56,941 bases of DNA from Oscillospiraceae bacterium (GCA_017502285.1 JAFVVH010000052.1:1-56941); one strand, 5' to 3'; shown: positions 17,568-25,350, counted from the first letter of the stretch. Translations and numbers: made by a program. The notes: a model not told the origin generated them from the sequence alone.

Positions 17568-17594
17568 TGCCCCGGGCTATGACGGCCCGGGGCA
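17568..17594. other. GC-rich hairpin between lipoprotein and recombinase genes
   Basis: A 10-bp perfect stem (TGCCCCGGGC with GCCCGGGGCA) with a 7-nt loop lies in the 67-nt gap. It lacks a T-tract, so it is a weak terminator at best; it could limit read-through into the recombinase gene. Confidence 0.55.
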
Positions 17595-17614
17595 GGGTTT
17601 ATACGGGAACGATG

Positions 17615-18367
17615 TTACGAGGCACTCCGAGTGAAAACAGTGCTACCATCTGATGTTATGATACGGACGGAGCCGAGAGAGTAATCAGACGAGTAATTGG
17701 CAAAAATGCAGTTCCCAATTCGGTCTACAGCATCTTGAGGGGTCCCGTCCTTGACCGTAATAAGAGCATAATTTCCGTCTGCGGTCTCATGGACCTCTAT
17801 GGCCGTTACATAGCCATACCAACTGGTAGCCCATTCGGGGTTTCCGGCCCCGCCAAAAGACAGTTCAAATTCTTCCGCCAAAGACTTGCTGGAGGCCTCG
17901 TTCAGAGTGCCGCCGGCATTGACGGCACCTTCAGAAAAAACAGGACTCGGGATCTCATACTCCATCGTTATGTTGTATACGGCATCGATAGAAAGCCGTG
18001 CATAGGTGGAGTTACCAGCGGGAAGCTCCTCAACCATAAGCATATCGGATCCGACACGCTTTTTGTTGAGGTCATAAAAGCGCACGAAGACGTTTCCCGA
18101 AAAGGTTTTCGTGCTGTTGTTTGACACCGTGACAATAGCCTGAGAGAGAACCTCATCTATTTTCATCTCGACAGAAATATCCTTGAGCGCAGGATCTGCC
18201 TCAGCTGGCGGCTGGAAAGAGGCAGACGAAGACTCTACGGAAGAACTATCCGATGCAGAGGATGTACTATGCGAACCGGCTGAAACATCCTCAGCACTAT
18301 TTCCGCAGGCGGCAAGGACCATTACCATGCTGCTGGCCAAGAGAAGCGAGAGAATTTTGTTTTTCAT
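17615..18367 (-). CDS. Prophage lipoprotein, unknown function
   Basis: A 250-residue predicted lipoprotein: a basic N-terminus, hydrophobic core and lipobox LAAC (Cys21), then a Ser-rich linker (about 30-55) and a beta-rich domain with FSGNVFVRFYDLNKKRVG typical of FxLYD-like extracellular folds. It would be anchored on the outer face of the membrane. It lies between the integrase and the immunity genes, where several Gram-positive phages keep superinfection exclusion lipoproteins; this role is a guess from position. AGGTAAGC precedes the start. Confidence 0.75.
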   Translation of the reverse strand: MKNKILSLLLASSMVMVLAACGNSAEDVSAGSHSTSSASDSSSVESSSASFQPPAEADPALKDISVEMKIDEVLSQAIVTVSNNSTKTFSGNVFVRFYDLNKKRVGSDMLMVEELPAGNSTYARLSIDAVYNITMEYEIPSPVFSEGAVNAGGTLNEASSKSLAEEFELSFGGAGNPEWATSWYGYVTAIEVHETADGNYALITVKDGTPQDAVDRIGNCIFANYSSDYSLGSVRIITSDGSTVFTRSAS

Positions 18368-18384
18368 AATAGCTTACCTCCGTT

Positions 18385-18401
18385 GTGCCCAATTCGGGCA
18401 C
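18385..18401. repeat. 17-bp prophage palindrome, copy 1
   Basis: GTGCCCAATTCGGGCAC, 6-bp arms around a 5-bp AT-rich centre. It lies in the 107-bp gap between the divergent lipoprotein and ImmA genes, overlapping their likely promoter area. An identical copy is at 33401 and close variants at 39298, 40677 and 52925. Confidence 0.8.
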
Positions 18402-18474
18402 TTTTATTTTCCATAATTTACATGGGGACTTTTCCAGAATACACCTCTACAATCAGTTGTGGAGGTGTTTGACA

Positions 18475-19026
18475 ATGAACTACAAAAACTATCAAAACGC
18501 AAGGGATGCCGCGTGGCGGCTACTGATCGACATGGAAATCCGAGAACTGCCTGTCCGGACAGGGGAAATCTGCCGAGCACTGGGCATTCCCGTAAGGCTT
18601 TACGCGCCGAAAGGGGAGGGGGATGGCATGAGCATGATGATAGGCGGCCGTCCCACCATCTTTGTATCCAGAAATGCGCCACCGGCGCGGCAGCGGTTTA
18701 CTCTTGCCCATGAGCTGGGACATGTACTGCTTGGGCATGTGGGCAGATATGAGCTGGTCAATCGGGAGCCATCTGCGCAGGACAATCAGGTGGAGCAGGC
18801 AGCCAATGTGTTCGCTTCCCGGTTGCTGGCCCCGGCATGTGTGCTATGGGGGTGTGGGGCAAAGACGGCCGAGGAGATCGCAGCCCTGTGCGAGATCAGT
18901 CTGCCGGCTGCGCAGTACAGAGCGGCCCGAATGGCTGAGTTATACCGCAGGGACAAGTTTCTCACATCACCGTTGGAGCGGCAGGTGTACCTGCAATTTG
19001 CCGATTACATAGCAGCTCACAGGTAA
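18475..19026 (+). CDS. ImmA/IrrE family metallopeptidase
   Basis: A 183-residue protease with the zinc motif HELGHVLLGH at about 79-88 and a following Glu in NQVEQAANVFASRLL. In ICEBs1, ImmA cleaves the immunity repressor ImmR after a DNA damage or quorum signal; the neighbouring repressor is the likely substrate. GGAGGTG precedes the ATG at 18475. The gene converges on the repressor gene and their ends overlap by 10 nt, instead of forming the usual co-directional pair. Confidence 0.85.
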   Translation: MNYKNYQNARDAAWRLLIDMEIRELPVRTGEICRALGIPVRLYAPKGEGDGMSMMIGGRPTIFVSRNAPPARQRFTLAHELGHVLLGHVGRYELVNREPSAQDNQVEQAANVFASRLLAPACVLWGCGAKTAEEIAALCEISLPAAQYRAARMAELYRRDKFLTSPLERQVYLQFADYIAAHR

Positions 19027-19379
19027 TCTGCATCGGCCTCCGGCATTTGTTCAATAATGGATTTCAGTGCGGCCAGTTGCTCATCAGTCAGGCGTTTAGA
19101 GAACAGGGAGCCATCCCGTCCGGCAATCCGTACTGTGTTAGGATCCTGCCCGTCACCGGAAACGGTGGCGGGTTTTTCTTTTTCGGTATCATCATTCCCA
19201 AGAATATAATCAATGCTTACCCCGTACATCTGACTCAGCTTTACGAGCAACGTTGAGCTCGGAACTGTGACGCCGCGCTCCCACTGGCTGACAGCGGTTT
19301 GATTTACAAAAAGAACAGAAGCAAGTTGCTGCTGTGTTTTATATCCATGTTTTAGGCGGAGCTCCTTCAGTCGGTTCAC
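19017..19379 (-). CDS. Phage repressor, XRE helix-turn-helix
   Basis: A 120-residue cI/ImmR-like repressor. The N-terminal helix-turn-helix runs LKELRLKHGYKTQQQLASVLFVNQTAVSQWERG (described in parts: TQQQLASVL recognition scaffold, NQTAVSQWERG), then a flexible linker rich in acidic residues and a short C-terminal helix. The GTG at 19379 is 8 nt after GGAAGG and is a better start than the GTG at 19388. It is transcribed from 19432-19404 and faces the Cro-like gene across an operator region. The likely cleavage by the ImmA-type protease is inference. Confidence 0.85.
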   Translation of the reverse strand: MNRLKELRLKHGYKTQQQLASVLFVNQTAVSQWERGVTVPSSTLLVKLSQMYGVSIDYILGNDDTEKEKPATVSGDGQDPNTVRIAGRDGSLFSKRLTDEQLAALKSIIEQMPEADADYL

Positions 19380-19403
19380 GTGGACCACCTTCCTTCACAC
19401 CTA

Positions 19404-19432
19404 ATAATAGTAGATTGGCTTATAAAATACAA
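19404..19432 (-). promoter_or_regulatory. Repressor promoter
   Basis: Minus strand: TTGTAT (19432-19427), 17-bp spacer, TATTAT (19409-19404). A TAGTAGA half-site (19408-19414) overlaps the -10 end. Confidence 0.65.
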
Positions 19433-19446
19433 TGGAAACAAAAAAA

Positions 19447-19461
19447 TAGTAGAATTACTAC
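19447..19461. promoter_or_regulatory. Operator 1 of the lysogeny switch
   Basis: TAGTAGAATTACTAC is an inverted repeat of TAGTA around GAAT, directly upstream of the -35 box of the early promoter. It shares the TAGTAG half-site with the site at 19498-19516. Confidence 0.65.
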
Positions 19462-19490
19462 TTGACAGAAAAGGGCATCCATCGTATAAT
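19462..19490 (+). promoter_or_regulatory. Early lytic promoter, perfect consensus
   Basis: TTGACA at 19462-19467, a 17-bp spacer and TATAAT at 19485-19490. Both boxes are perfect, so this promoter should be very strong unless blocked, as expected for a repressor-controlled early promoter. Confidence 0.88.
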
Positions 19491-19497
19491 CCAAATC

Positions 19498-19516
19498 GTA
19501 GTAGTTAAACTACTAC
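19498..19516. promoter_or_regulatory. Operator 2 of the lysogeny switch
   Basis: GTAGTAGTT-A-AACTACTAC is a perfect 9-bp inverted repeat with a single central base, placed at the transcription start region of the early promoter. A repressor bound here would block initiation. Confidence 0.8.
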
Positions 19517-19533
19517 AGAAAGGAGGGGAGAGA

Positions 19534-19743
19534 ATGGACGGATTGAAAGATATTCGTCGTCAACGAGGCTTGACCCAAGCTGACCTTGCAACCATGCTTG
19601 GTGTGACCCAGTCGGTCGTTGCAATGTGGGAGCGTGGAGCGGTGTTGCCGTCAGCATCTAAACTTCCTGACATCGCCGATGCGCTGTCTTGTTCCATCGA
19701 TGCGCTTTTTTGCCGCGACGGGCCGGGGCAGACTTCCGCCTGA
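19534..19743 (+). CDS. Cro-like XRE regulator
   Basis: A 69-residue single helix-turn-helix protein (LTQADLATMLGVTQSVVAMWERG), the first gene of the early transcript. AGGAGGGG is 5 nt before the ATG. Size and position opposite the repressor suggest a Cro-type switch protein. Confidence 0.85.
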   Translation: MDGLKDIRRQRGLTQADLATMLGVTQSVVAMWERGAVLPSASKLPDIADALSCSIDALFCRDGPGQTSA

Positions 19744-19775
19744 TACCATTCTACCCCAAGAAGGAGTGATTTCCC

Positions 19776-20234
19776 ATGTCGGAGGAATACCGAAATATTT
19801 ACCGGGCCGCTCGCCGGAGTGCCGGAATTACGCAGGAAGCGGCAGCGGAGCGATTGGGCATCAGCCCCGAGAGCATCCGGGCCTATGAGACTGGGGTGCG
19901 TGTGCCACCCAACGATGTGGTGGAGCAGATGGTGATCTGCTATAACACCCAGCATCTGGCCTACCAGCATCTGCATGAGACCAACGCTCTGGCCGCGCGG
20001 ATCGTTCCGGCTCTGGAGCAGCGCAGTCTGCTGGAAGTGGCGGTGCGGATTTATAATCGCATGTCTCAGTTCTCCAAGGGCCACAAGGTAGAGCAGCTGC
20101 TGGCTATGGCTGAGGATGGGCGCATTGACGAAACCGAGCGCGCAGAGTTCGAGGCATTTGTGGCTGACTTGCGCGGTCTGATCCAGAGCGGCATGGAGCT
20201 GGAGCTCTTTTGTCAGCCTGAGCCGCAAGAATAG
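19776..20234 (+). CDS. XRE-family regulator
   Basis: A 152-residue protein with an N-terminal helix-turn-helix (GITQEAAAERLGISPESIRAYE) and a helical C-terminal half (about 60-145) that may mediate oligomerisation. AGGAGTG precedes the start. It follows the Cro-like gene in the early operon; its target is unknown. Confidence 0.8.
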   Translation: MSEEYRNIYRAARRSAGITQEAAAERLGISPESIRAYETGVRVPPNDVVEQMVICYNTQHLAYQHLHETNALAARIVPALEQRSLLEVAVRIYNRMSQFSKGHKVEQLLAMAEDGRIDETERAEFEAFVADLRGLIQSGMELELFCQPEPQE

Positions 20235-20277
20235 GGGACGGGCATGCCGGAATAGCATCGAGAGGAGGTGTGGCGTC

Positions 20278-20616
20278 ATGCGAGAAGAATTTGTACATCA
20301 AAAAGAGCAGTGTGCCCGATGGACCCAGGAAGGCCAGACAGTACGGGTGATCAGCCGAACCAAGTGCATACGGTATCGTGGCAAGGATCACGAGGTGTTC
20401 TGGAGTCAGTGGGTTGGTCCGCATATGCTACGGATCGGAACGGATGAGATCCCAGTTGTATTGTCTGCAGTCGATGACGGCGGCAATGCACTGGGCGTTG
20501 GGGTGGACTTCACAAGAGCCACGGCCATGCAGGCTACAGAGGCGGAGCGCGAAGCAAATCGGCAAAACATCCTGCAGGTCGCCACAGATGTGCTTGTCGG
20601 CATGGGCGTTTGGTAG
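20278..20616 (+). CDS. Hypothetical early phage protein
   Basis: A 112-residue soluble protein beginning MREEFVHQKEQCARW with a basic beta-rich first half and an acidic alpha-helical end. GAGGAGG precedes the ATG. No family is recognised. Confidence 0.65.
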   Translation: MREEFVHQKEQCARWTQEGQTVRVISRTKCIRYRGKDHEVFWSQWVGPHMLRIGTDEIPVVLSAVDDGGNALGVGVDFTRATAMQATEAEREANRQNILQVATDVLVGMGVW

Positions 20617-20631
20617 AAAAGAGGATCACAA

Positions 20632-20826
20632 ATGAAATTGAGCAATAAAAATCCCCCCATGACTGCGGGAACAGTCACAGGGGGTACGATGATCAGAGAC
20701 CACCGTGAGAACACCAATATTATATCACGATCTGAAACGATTTGCAAGGGGGTGATGTTGTGCCAAAAGAAATGCCCGGATATTGGGCCGTACTGCCGGC
20801 AGAGATCCGGTATGACACCGGACTGA
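20632..20826 (+). CDS. Possible small ORF over a leader hairpin
   Basis: A 64-codon frame starting MKLSNKNPP with a weak GAGGAT site upstream. Its first part contains a strong RNA hairpin (20653-20684: CCCCC and TGACTG paired with CAGTCA and GGGGG), and its last 67 nt overlap the initiator gene in another frame. It may be a leader peptide or just an untranslated hairpin. Confidence 0.35.
   Translation: MKLSNKNPPMTAGTVTGGTMIRDHRENTNIISRSETICKGVMLCQKKCPDIGPYCRQRSGMTPD
20653..20684 (+). other. Leader hairpin upstream of the replication initiator
   Basis: Two stacked stems (5 bp and 6 bp separated by small internal loops) around a 6-nt loop. There is no T-tract. It may stabilise or attenuate the replication transcript. 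Confidence 0.5.
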
Positions 20827-21518
20827 AGCCGAATGCCAAGCTGCTCTATGCGGAGATCTCCGCACTGGCCAACACCACCGGATATTGCTGGGCGACCAAC
20901 GAGCATTTCAGCGAGTTATTCGGGCTGGGCGTTAGCACGATCAGCCGCCTTGTATCTCAGCTGGAAGAGCGAGGCTACATACAAACGGAGATGGCCGCCA
21001 CCGATAAGGGGTCAGAGCGGCGAATCTATGCAGGTATTTTTCAGGTGCGTGTGCGCCATGGGGGTCTTGCCGAAAAGAGCAATACCCCTCTTGCCGAAAA
21101 GAGCAAGGGGGGTCTTGCCGAAATCGGCAAGCAGAATAATATAAATAATAATATATATACCCCCTATAGTCCCCCAAAAGGGGGACGGCGTGTGCGCAGT
21201 GCACCACGAGCAGCACCTGACTGGTGCCCAGATCGGTTTGAGGGCCTTTGGAAGTATTACCCCAAGCAAGGGCGTAAGGACAAGCAGAGGGCAATGGATG
21301 AATGGGACAAGCTCGCGCCGGATGCCGCTCTGATCGATACCATCGCCCTGGCGCTGCAGACGCTGAACAAGCATGATGAGCAATGGCGGCGAGGAATTGG
21401 CATCCCGTACCTGCACCGGTTTCTGCGTGACCGTAGGTGGGAAGATGCCGAGGAAGCCTCGGAGTCTGATGCCAGACAGTCGGACAGTGGCTGGGCCGAT
21501 GATCCGGAGGTGATCTGA
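20760..21518 (+). CDS. Phage replication initiator with N-terminal winged helix
   Basis: A 252-residue protein. Residues about 1-85 form a helix_turn_helix_36-type DNA-binding domain (LLYAEISALANTTGYCWATNEHFSEL, then GLGVSTISRLVSQLEERGYI in parts); a low-complexity linker with three LAEKS-type octapeptides follows, and the C-terminal part (PDRFEGLWKYYPKQGRKDKQRAMDEW in parts) resembles the domain that contacts helicase in DnaD/O-type initiators. GGGGGTGAT is upstream of the GTG at 20760. It sits directly before dnaB and its linker DNA is iteron-like (21065-21165). Confidence 0.8.
   Translation: MPKEMPGYWAVLPAEIRYDTGLKPNAKLLYAEISALANTTGYCWATNEHFSELFGLGVSTISRLVSQLEERGYIQTEMAATDKGSERRIYAGIFQVRVRHGGLAEKSNTPLAEKSKGGLAEIGKQNNINNNIYTPYSPPKGGRRVRSAPRAAPDWCPDRFEGLWKYYPKQGRKDKQRAMDEWDKLAPDAALIDTIALALQTLNKHDEQWRRGIGIPYLHRFLRDRRWEDAEEASESDARQSDSGWADDPEVI
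21065..21165. repeat. Three 24-bp-spaced iterons and AT-rich segment: candidate phage origin
   Basis: TCTTGCCGAAAAGAGCAA occurs at 21065 and 21089 and a variant, TCTTGCCGAAATCGGCAAG, at 21113, exactly 24 bp apart. The third contains a perfect inverted repeat (CTTGCCGA, TCGGCAAG). They are followed by about 30 bp of almost pure A/T (21133-21162). Iterons plus an AT-rich unwinding element inside an initiator gene mirror the lambda O arrangement. Confidence 0.7.
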
Positions 21519-22864
21519 TGGTAGATCCGTCACGCATCACCTGGTTCGAGTATTCCATCCTCGGCACGGTCCTGCTGGAAGGCGACTGTGCCGGTGAGGT
21601 GGTTGCTGCTCTCTCTCTGGAGCACTTCAGCATGGAAGCCACCCGGGGACTGTTTGAGGTCATTTCTGCCCTGCATGTGGAGGGTGCTCCCATCAATCAG
21701 GCCACGGTTATACGGAAAGCTGGAAGTGAGTACGAGGTGGCCGTGCAGGAGGCCTGCCAGCATTATACGGCCAAAAGCAACCTGCCTTATTACTGCGACC
21801 TGCTGAAAGAGCAGGGGCGGTTGCGGCAGGTGCAGGCCGAGGCTATGGGCATCACATCCGCAGAGAATCTGGAGCAGGCTGGAGAGGTCCTTGACCGCAT
21901 GAACGGTCTGATGGTCACGCAGAAGAAAGTCACGATTATGAGCGCAGCTGAGGCCGCCATGGATTTCTATCAAAGGCAGGAGGCCAAGGAGAAGCCGGAG
22001 TACCTCACATGGGGCATGGACAAGCTGAATCAATGTCTATACGTGCAGCTGGGTGACTTCATGGTAGTCGGTGGATACGCCAGCTCGGGCAAGACTCTGC
22101 TCTCGTTGCAGTTTGCCTTAGAGCTGGCGCAGAAGTACCGGGTGGGCTACTTCTCTCTGGAGACAAGCCCACAGAAGTTGAATGACCGAACGATGGCCCA
22201 TCTGGCGAGGATCCCACTTGCGAAAATCAAAAAGCGAGATCTGAGCGATGCAGACTGGGCGGCAATAGCAGAGGCCAGCCAAAAGCTGGCAAAGATGCAA
22301 CTGGAGTTTATTGATGCCGGTAGTATGAGCGTCCGGGACATTCAAGCCATATCACTTAATCGTCGGTATCAAGTGGTCATAGTAGACTACCTGCAACTGG
22401 TGACAGACCACGGCAAGGGGCGTTATGAGCAGGTGACCAACATCTCTATGGGCCTGCATACCCTTGCCCGGAGCAATGGAATCGCTGTGATTGCCCTTGC
22501 TCAGCTCACCCGCCCAGACAAGGAAAAGGGAAAGCCGCAGCCGCCCACTATGTCTTCCTTCCGCGAGTCCGGCCAGATCGAGCAGGATGCCGACGTGGCA
22601 ATTCTGCTTTGGCCATCCGACCCGAACGACAACCGCAGCAACCGAGTGCTGAAAGTCGCCAAGAACAAGGAGGGCGAGCGAGCCCGGTTTGAGCTACATT
22701 TTGATGGCCCCTGTCAGACTCTGACTCCGGTAGAGCCTACTGCCGGCGAGAAGTTCCGGAGACTGCAGAGCGAGATTCGCAAGGCAGGCAAGGCCGGACA
22801 GGCGGATAGCGGGCAGGTCACATTTACCGAGCTCAAGGGGCCCGATTCAAATCTACCATTCTGA
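21518..22864 (+). CDS. Replicative DNA helicase, DnaB type
   Basis: A 448-residue hexameric helicase. An N-terminal DnaB domain (about 8-110, WFEYSILGTVLLEG) and RecA-like ATPase with Walker A GGYASSGKT (about 187-195), GYFSLETS, Walker B VVIVDYLQLV (about 286-295) and an arginine-containing IEQDADVAILLW. It overlaps the initiator stop by one nt (TGATG), so the two are coupled. It would drive phage replication forks. Confidence 0.93.
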   Translation: MVDPSRITWFEYSILGTVLLEGDCAGEVVAALSLEHFSMEATRGLFEVISALHVEGAPINQATVIRKAGSEYEVAVQEACQHYTAKSNLPYYCDLLKEQGRLRQVQAEAMGITSAENLEQAGEVLDRMNGLMVTQKKVTIMSAAEAAMDFYQRQEAKEKPEYLTWGMDKLNQCLYVQLGDFMVVGGYASSGKTLLSLQFALELAQKYRVGYFSLETSPQKLNDRTMAHLARIPLAKIKKRDLSDADWAAIAEASQKLAKMQLEFIDAGSMSVRDIQAISLNRRYQVVIVDYLQLVTDHGKGRYEQVTNISMGLHTLARSNGIAVIALAQLTRPDKEKGKPQPPTMSSFRESGQIEQDADVAILLWPSDPNDNRSNRVLKVAKNKEGERARFELHFDGPCQTLTPVEPTAGEKFRRLQSEIRKAGKAGQADSGQVTFTELKGPDSNLPF

Positions 22865-22876
22865 GGGGTGACAAAC

Positions 22877-23062
22877 ATGACCGCACGGCAGGTGCAGCTG
22901 ATCCAGAGCGAGGCACAACGGCATATTGCCATGGCAAAGACCGCAAGAGAGATCTCCATCAAGTGCAGCCACGTTGAAGTGGCTGAGGCCCTTGGTGCTG
23001 CCCTGCAGGCGCAGAAGGGAGGGAGTGCAGATGGAGGAACCCAAGCTGGGCATGACCTATAG
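22877..23062 (+). CDS. Small hypothetical phage protein
   Basis: A 61-residue mostly helical protein (MTARQVQLIQSEAQRHIAMA). GAGGGGTGA precedes the ATG. Its end overlaps the next gene by 32 nt in a different frame. No family recognised. Confidence 0.6.
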   Translation: MTARQVQLIQSEAQRHIAMAKTAREISIKCSHVEVAEALGAALQAQKGGSADGGTQAGHDL

Positions 23063-23234
23063 CTTTGTCCCCACGGCCTTTATCGGTGAGCATGGCAATC
23101 CACCCGGGCCGGGAGGAACAAGAGCGCCCAGCAGAGTCAATGGCCGGGTCACATACATCAACCGGCCGCACCGATGGTTCCAAGTGCCCTATGAGGTCCA
23201 CGGGAACCAACTCAAAGAGTGCTTCAAATTTTGA
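23031..23234 (+). CDS. Small hypothetical phage protein
   Basis: A 67-residue basic, beta-rich protein (PKLGMTYSFVPTAFIGEHG, VNGRVTYINRPHRWFQV). AAGGGAGGG precedes the ATG at 23031. Many Clostridial elements carry similar short proteins; role unknown. Confidence 0.6.
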   Translation: MEEPKLGMTYSFVPTAFIGEHGNPPGPGGTRAPSRVNGRVTYINRPHRWFQVPYEVHGNQLKECFKF

Positions 23235-23253
23235 AAAACAGGAGGAAATCACC

Positions 23254-24027
23254 GTGAGAACATTCGCAATCTACAACCGTAAGGGTGGCGTCGGGAAAAC
23301 GACCACCGCAACCAATCTGGCCTATATACTGGCCGAGGCCTGCAAGAAGCGAGTCCTGCTGATCGACGCGGACAGCCAGGGCAACACCAGCAGCATTTCC
23401 TGCCAAAAGAGCGGTGGCCTGGCTGAACTGCTCCGAAACGGTCCCAGCAGCGACCTGATCGTCAAGACGGACATTCCCGGCCTCGACCTGTTGCCTGCCG
23501 GCAGTGGCCTTTATGACATCGACCTGGAGTGTATGATCGGAAAGCGCCGGGCTGACTTCTGGATTCTGAGCCGTTTCCGCACGCTGCTGGAGGAGGACAA
23601 CGAGTACGACATCGCCGTAATCGACTGCCCCCCCTATCCCTCGCTGAGCTGCCTGAACGCCATCACCGCCGCCGACCGGCTGATCGTACCCACAGATTCG
23701 GATGCGTACTCCGTTACCGGCATCGCAGATTTGGTGGAGCAGATCGACTCCATCCGCAAGGCTGTCCCCACCGTTAGCGTGTCTGGCGTGCTGATTACCC
23801 GTTGGGGCAAGACCTCTGCAGTGGACCACGATGCACGGAAGTACCTCCGGGAAGATGCTCCGATTCATGTTTTCCAGACCGTCATTCGCCGCAGCGATGA
23901 AAAAGTGAAGGAGTCTACCTGGGTCGGTCAGCCTGTGCAGGAGTGGAGTCCTTGGTGCTACACCGCTCGGGACTACCGGGAATGGGTAGCCGAGCTACTC
24001 CAGAGGGAGGGAATCCAGTATGAGTAA
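23254..24027 (+). CDS. ParA/Soj-like partition ATPase
   Basis: A 257-residue deviant Walker ATPase: YNRKGGVGKTTTATNLAY carries the signature lysine, then LLIDADSQGNTSS, and Walker B IAVIDCPPYPS. It lacks an N-terminal helix-turn-helix, so it is the short Soj-type. The GTG at 23254 follows AGGAGG by 7 nt. It overlaps the DUF3102 gene by 8 nt. A partition ATPase in a prophage may support plasmid-like maintenance or control of replication. Confidence 0.9.
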   Translation: MRTFAIYNRKGGVGKTTTATNLAYILAEACKKRVLLIDADSQGNTSSISCQKSGGLAELLRNGPSSDLIVKTDIPGLDLLPAGSGLYDIDLECMIGKRRADFWILSRFRTLLEEDNEYDIAVIDCPPYPSLSCLNAITAADRLIVPTDSDAYSVTGIADLVEQIDSIRKAVPTVSVSGVLITRWGKTSAVDHDARKYLREDAPIHVFQTVIRRSDEKVKESTWVGQPVQEWSPWCYTARDYREWVAELLQREGIQYE

Positions 24028-24991
24028 GTTGGATCTCGGATCTATCCTCGCCAATAACGGGCCTTTCGCTGAGGGGCAGCGAGATATAGAGATTATCACC
24101 AAGGAAATCCTGGCATTGAAGCAGAGCGCCGGCGATGCCATTCTGAGTATCGGACAGCGTTTGATCGAGGCAAAGGCAGTTCTTCCGCATGGAAGTTGGC
24201 TCCCTTGGCTGGCCGAGAAAGTGGAGTTTTCCGAGCGAACTGCGCAAACCTTTATGCGCCTTGCGCGGGAATGGTCAAATCCGCAGGCGCTTGCGGATTT
24301 GGGAGCCAGTAAGGCATTGACCCTTCTGGCACTGCCGGCTGATGAGCGGGAGCAGTTTATACAGGAACAGAATGTTGTTGACATGACCTCCCGGGAATTG
24401 GAACGAGCCATCCGGGAGCGAAAGGAAGCGCAGGATGCTGCTGCAGCATCAGCTGCTCGAGCTGATGCCGCCGAGGCAGCCCAAAAGGCCCTCGAAGCGG
24501 ACCGAGACCGCATTGCGGCCCTCTTGGAGCAGGAAAAACAAAATGCGGAAGCATCACAGGCTGCCGTTGCCGATCTGGAGGCGAAAATCACAGAACTGAA
24601 GGCGGCCCCCGTAGATGTTGCCATTATGGAGGTTGACCAAGCCACGCTGGATAAGGCAAAGGCGGATGCCATTGCTGAGATGCAGGGAGAGCTGGATAAG
24701 GCAAAGGCAGGAAAGAAAAAAGCAGAAGAACGACGCCAAGCCGTCGAGGAGCAGTTGGCCTTGACCAAGGCCAAGTTGGAGTCCTTGCAGAAAGAGGACA
24801 AGAAGGCGGCAATCGCCGCCGACAAGGACATGGCCACATTTGAGGCGTACTTCCTCCAGCTCCAGGATCTTGCCAACCGGATGAGAGGACTTTTGCTGAA
24901 GGTGCGCAGCAGAGAAGATAAAGCGGCTGCGGTTGCGATGCAGAAGGCTCTTTGTGCTGCTGGAGAGGCAATCAGGAGGGCTGCGGAATGA
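24020..24991 (+). CDS. DUF3102 domain coiled-coil protein, possible ParA partner
   Basis: A 323-residue protein. Residues about 1-110 match DUF3102 (GDAILSIGQRLIEAKAVLPHG, WLPWLAEKVEFSERTAQTFMR in parts), a helical domain seen beside ParA in mobile elements. A long Ala/Glu/Lys-rich coiled coil follows (about 125-270). The gene is coupled to parA, so it may be a ParB-like adaptor, but no centromere-like repeat was found nearby. Confidence 0.8.
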   Translation: MSKLDLGSILANNGPFAEGQRDIEIITKEILALKQSAGDAILSIGQRLIEAKAVLPHGSWLPWLAEKVEFSERTAQTFMRLAREWSNPQALADLGASKALTLLALPADEREQFIQEQNVVDMTSRELERAIRERKEAQDAAAASAARADAAEAAQKALEADRDRIAALLEQEKQNAEASQAAVADLEAKITELKAAPVDVAIMEVDQATLDKAKADAIAEMQGELDKAKAGKKKAEERRQAVEEQLALTKAKLESLQKEDKKAAIAADKDMATFEAYFLQLQDLANRMRGLLLKVRSREDKAAAVAMQKALCAAGEAIRRAAE

Positions 24992-25350
24992 TTTGGTTTG
25001 ATCAAGCTTCGAAGCGGCTCGAAGCAGAATGTAAAGCCGACATGGGGCGTCACGGAAATATCATGAAAAATGCTGTAAAGGCTGCCCTGCTTGATTTCTG
25101 TCGGCAAGACGATGAATTTGCACAGGCTGTTGTGCAAGGGGGGACGTTCAAGGCCTGCATGGAAGCTGTGGCAAAAAATGTGGGGTCCGGCATTTCGGAT
25201 TTGGAAGCTTACAAACGAGCAGTGTCGTTTTACTTCCCAGGAGCGGGAATCTGTATGACGATGAAGATCGACCTGTGCGACAGTGTGAATGATGCTCCTC
25301 ATCCGGACGGTCCTGGGATTGTGCTGGATTTGAGCGACTATATGACGTGA
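24988..25350 (+). CDS. PcfK-like protein
   Basis: A 120-residue protein (MIWFDQASKRLEAECK; KAALLDFCRQDDEFAQAVVQG) that resembles PcfK-like proteins and lies directly before a PcfJ-like gene, the usual pairing. Function unknown. Its start overlaps the previous stop (ATGA). Confidence 0.55.
   Translation: MIWFDQASKRLEAECKADMGRHGNIMKNAVKAALLDFCRQDDEFAQAVVQGGTFKACMEAVAKNVGSGISDLEAYKRAVSFYFPGAGICMTMKIDLCDSVNDAPHPDGPGIVLDLSDYMT

Noticed and set aside
21060-21135. CRISPR-like array
   Set aside because: Three 24-bp units without spacers of CRISPR size, inside a coding gene; iterons explain them better.
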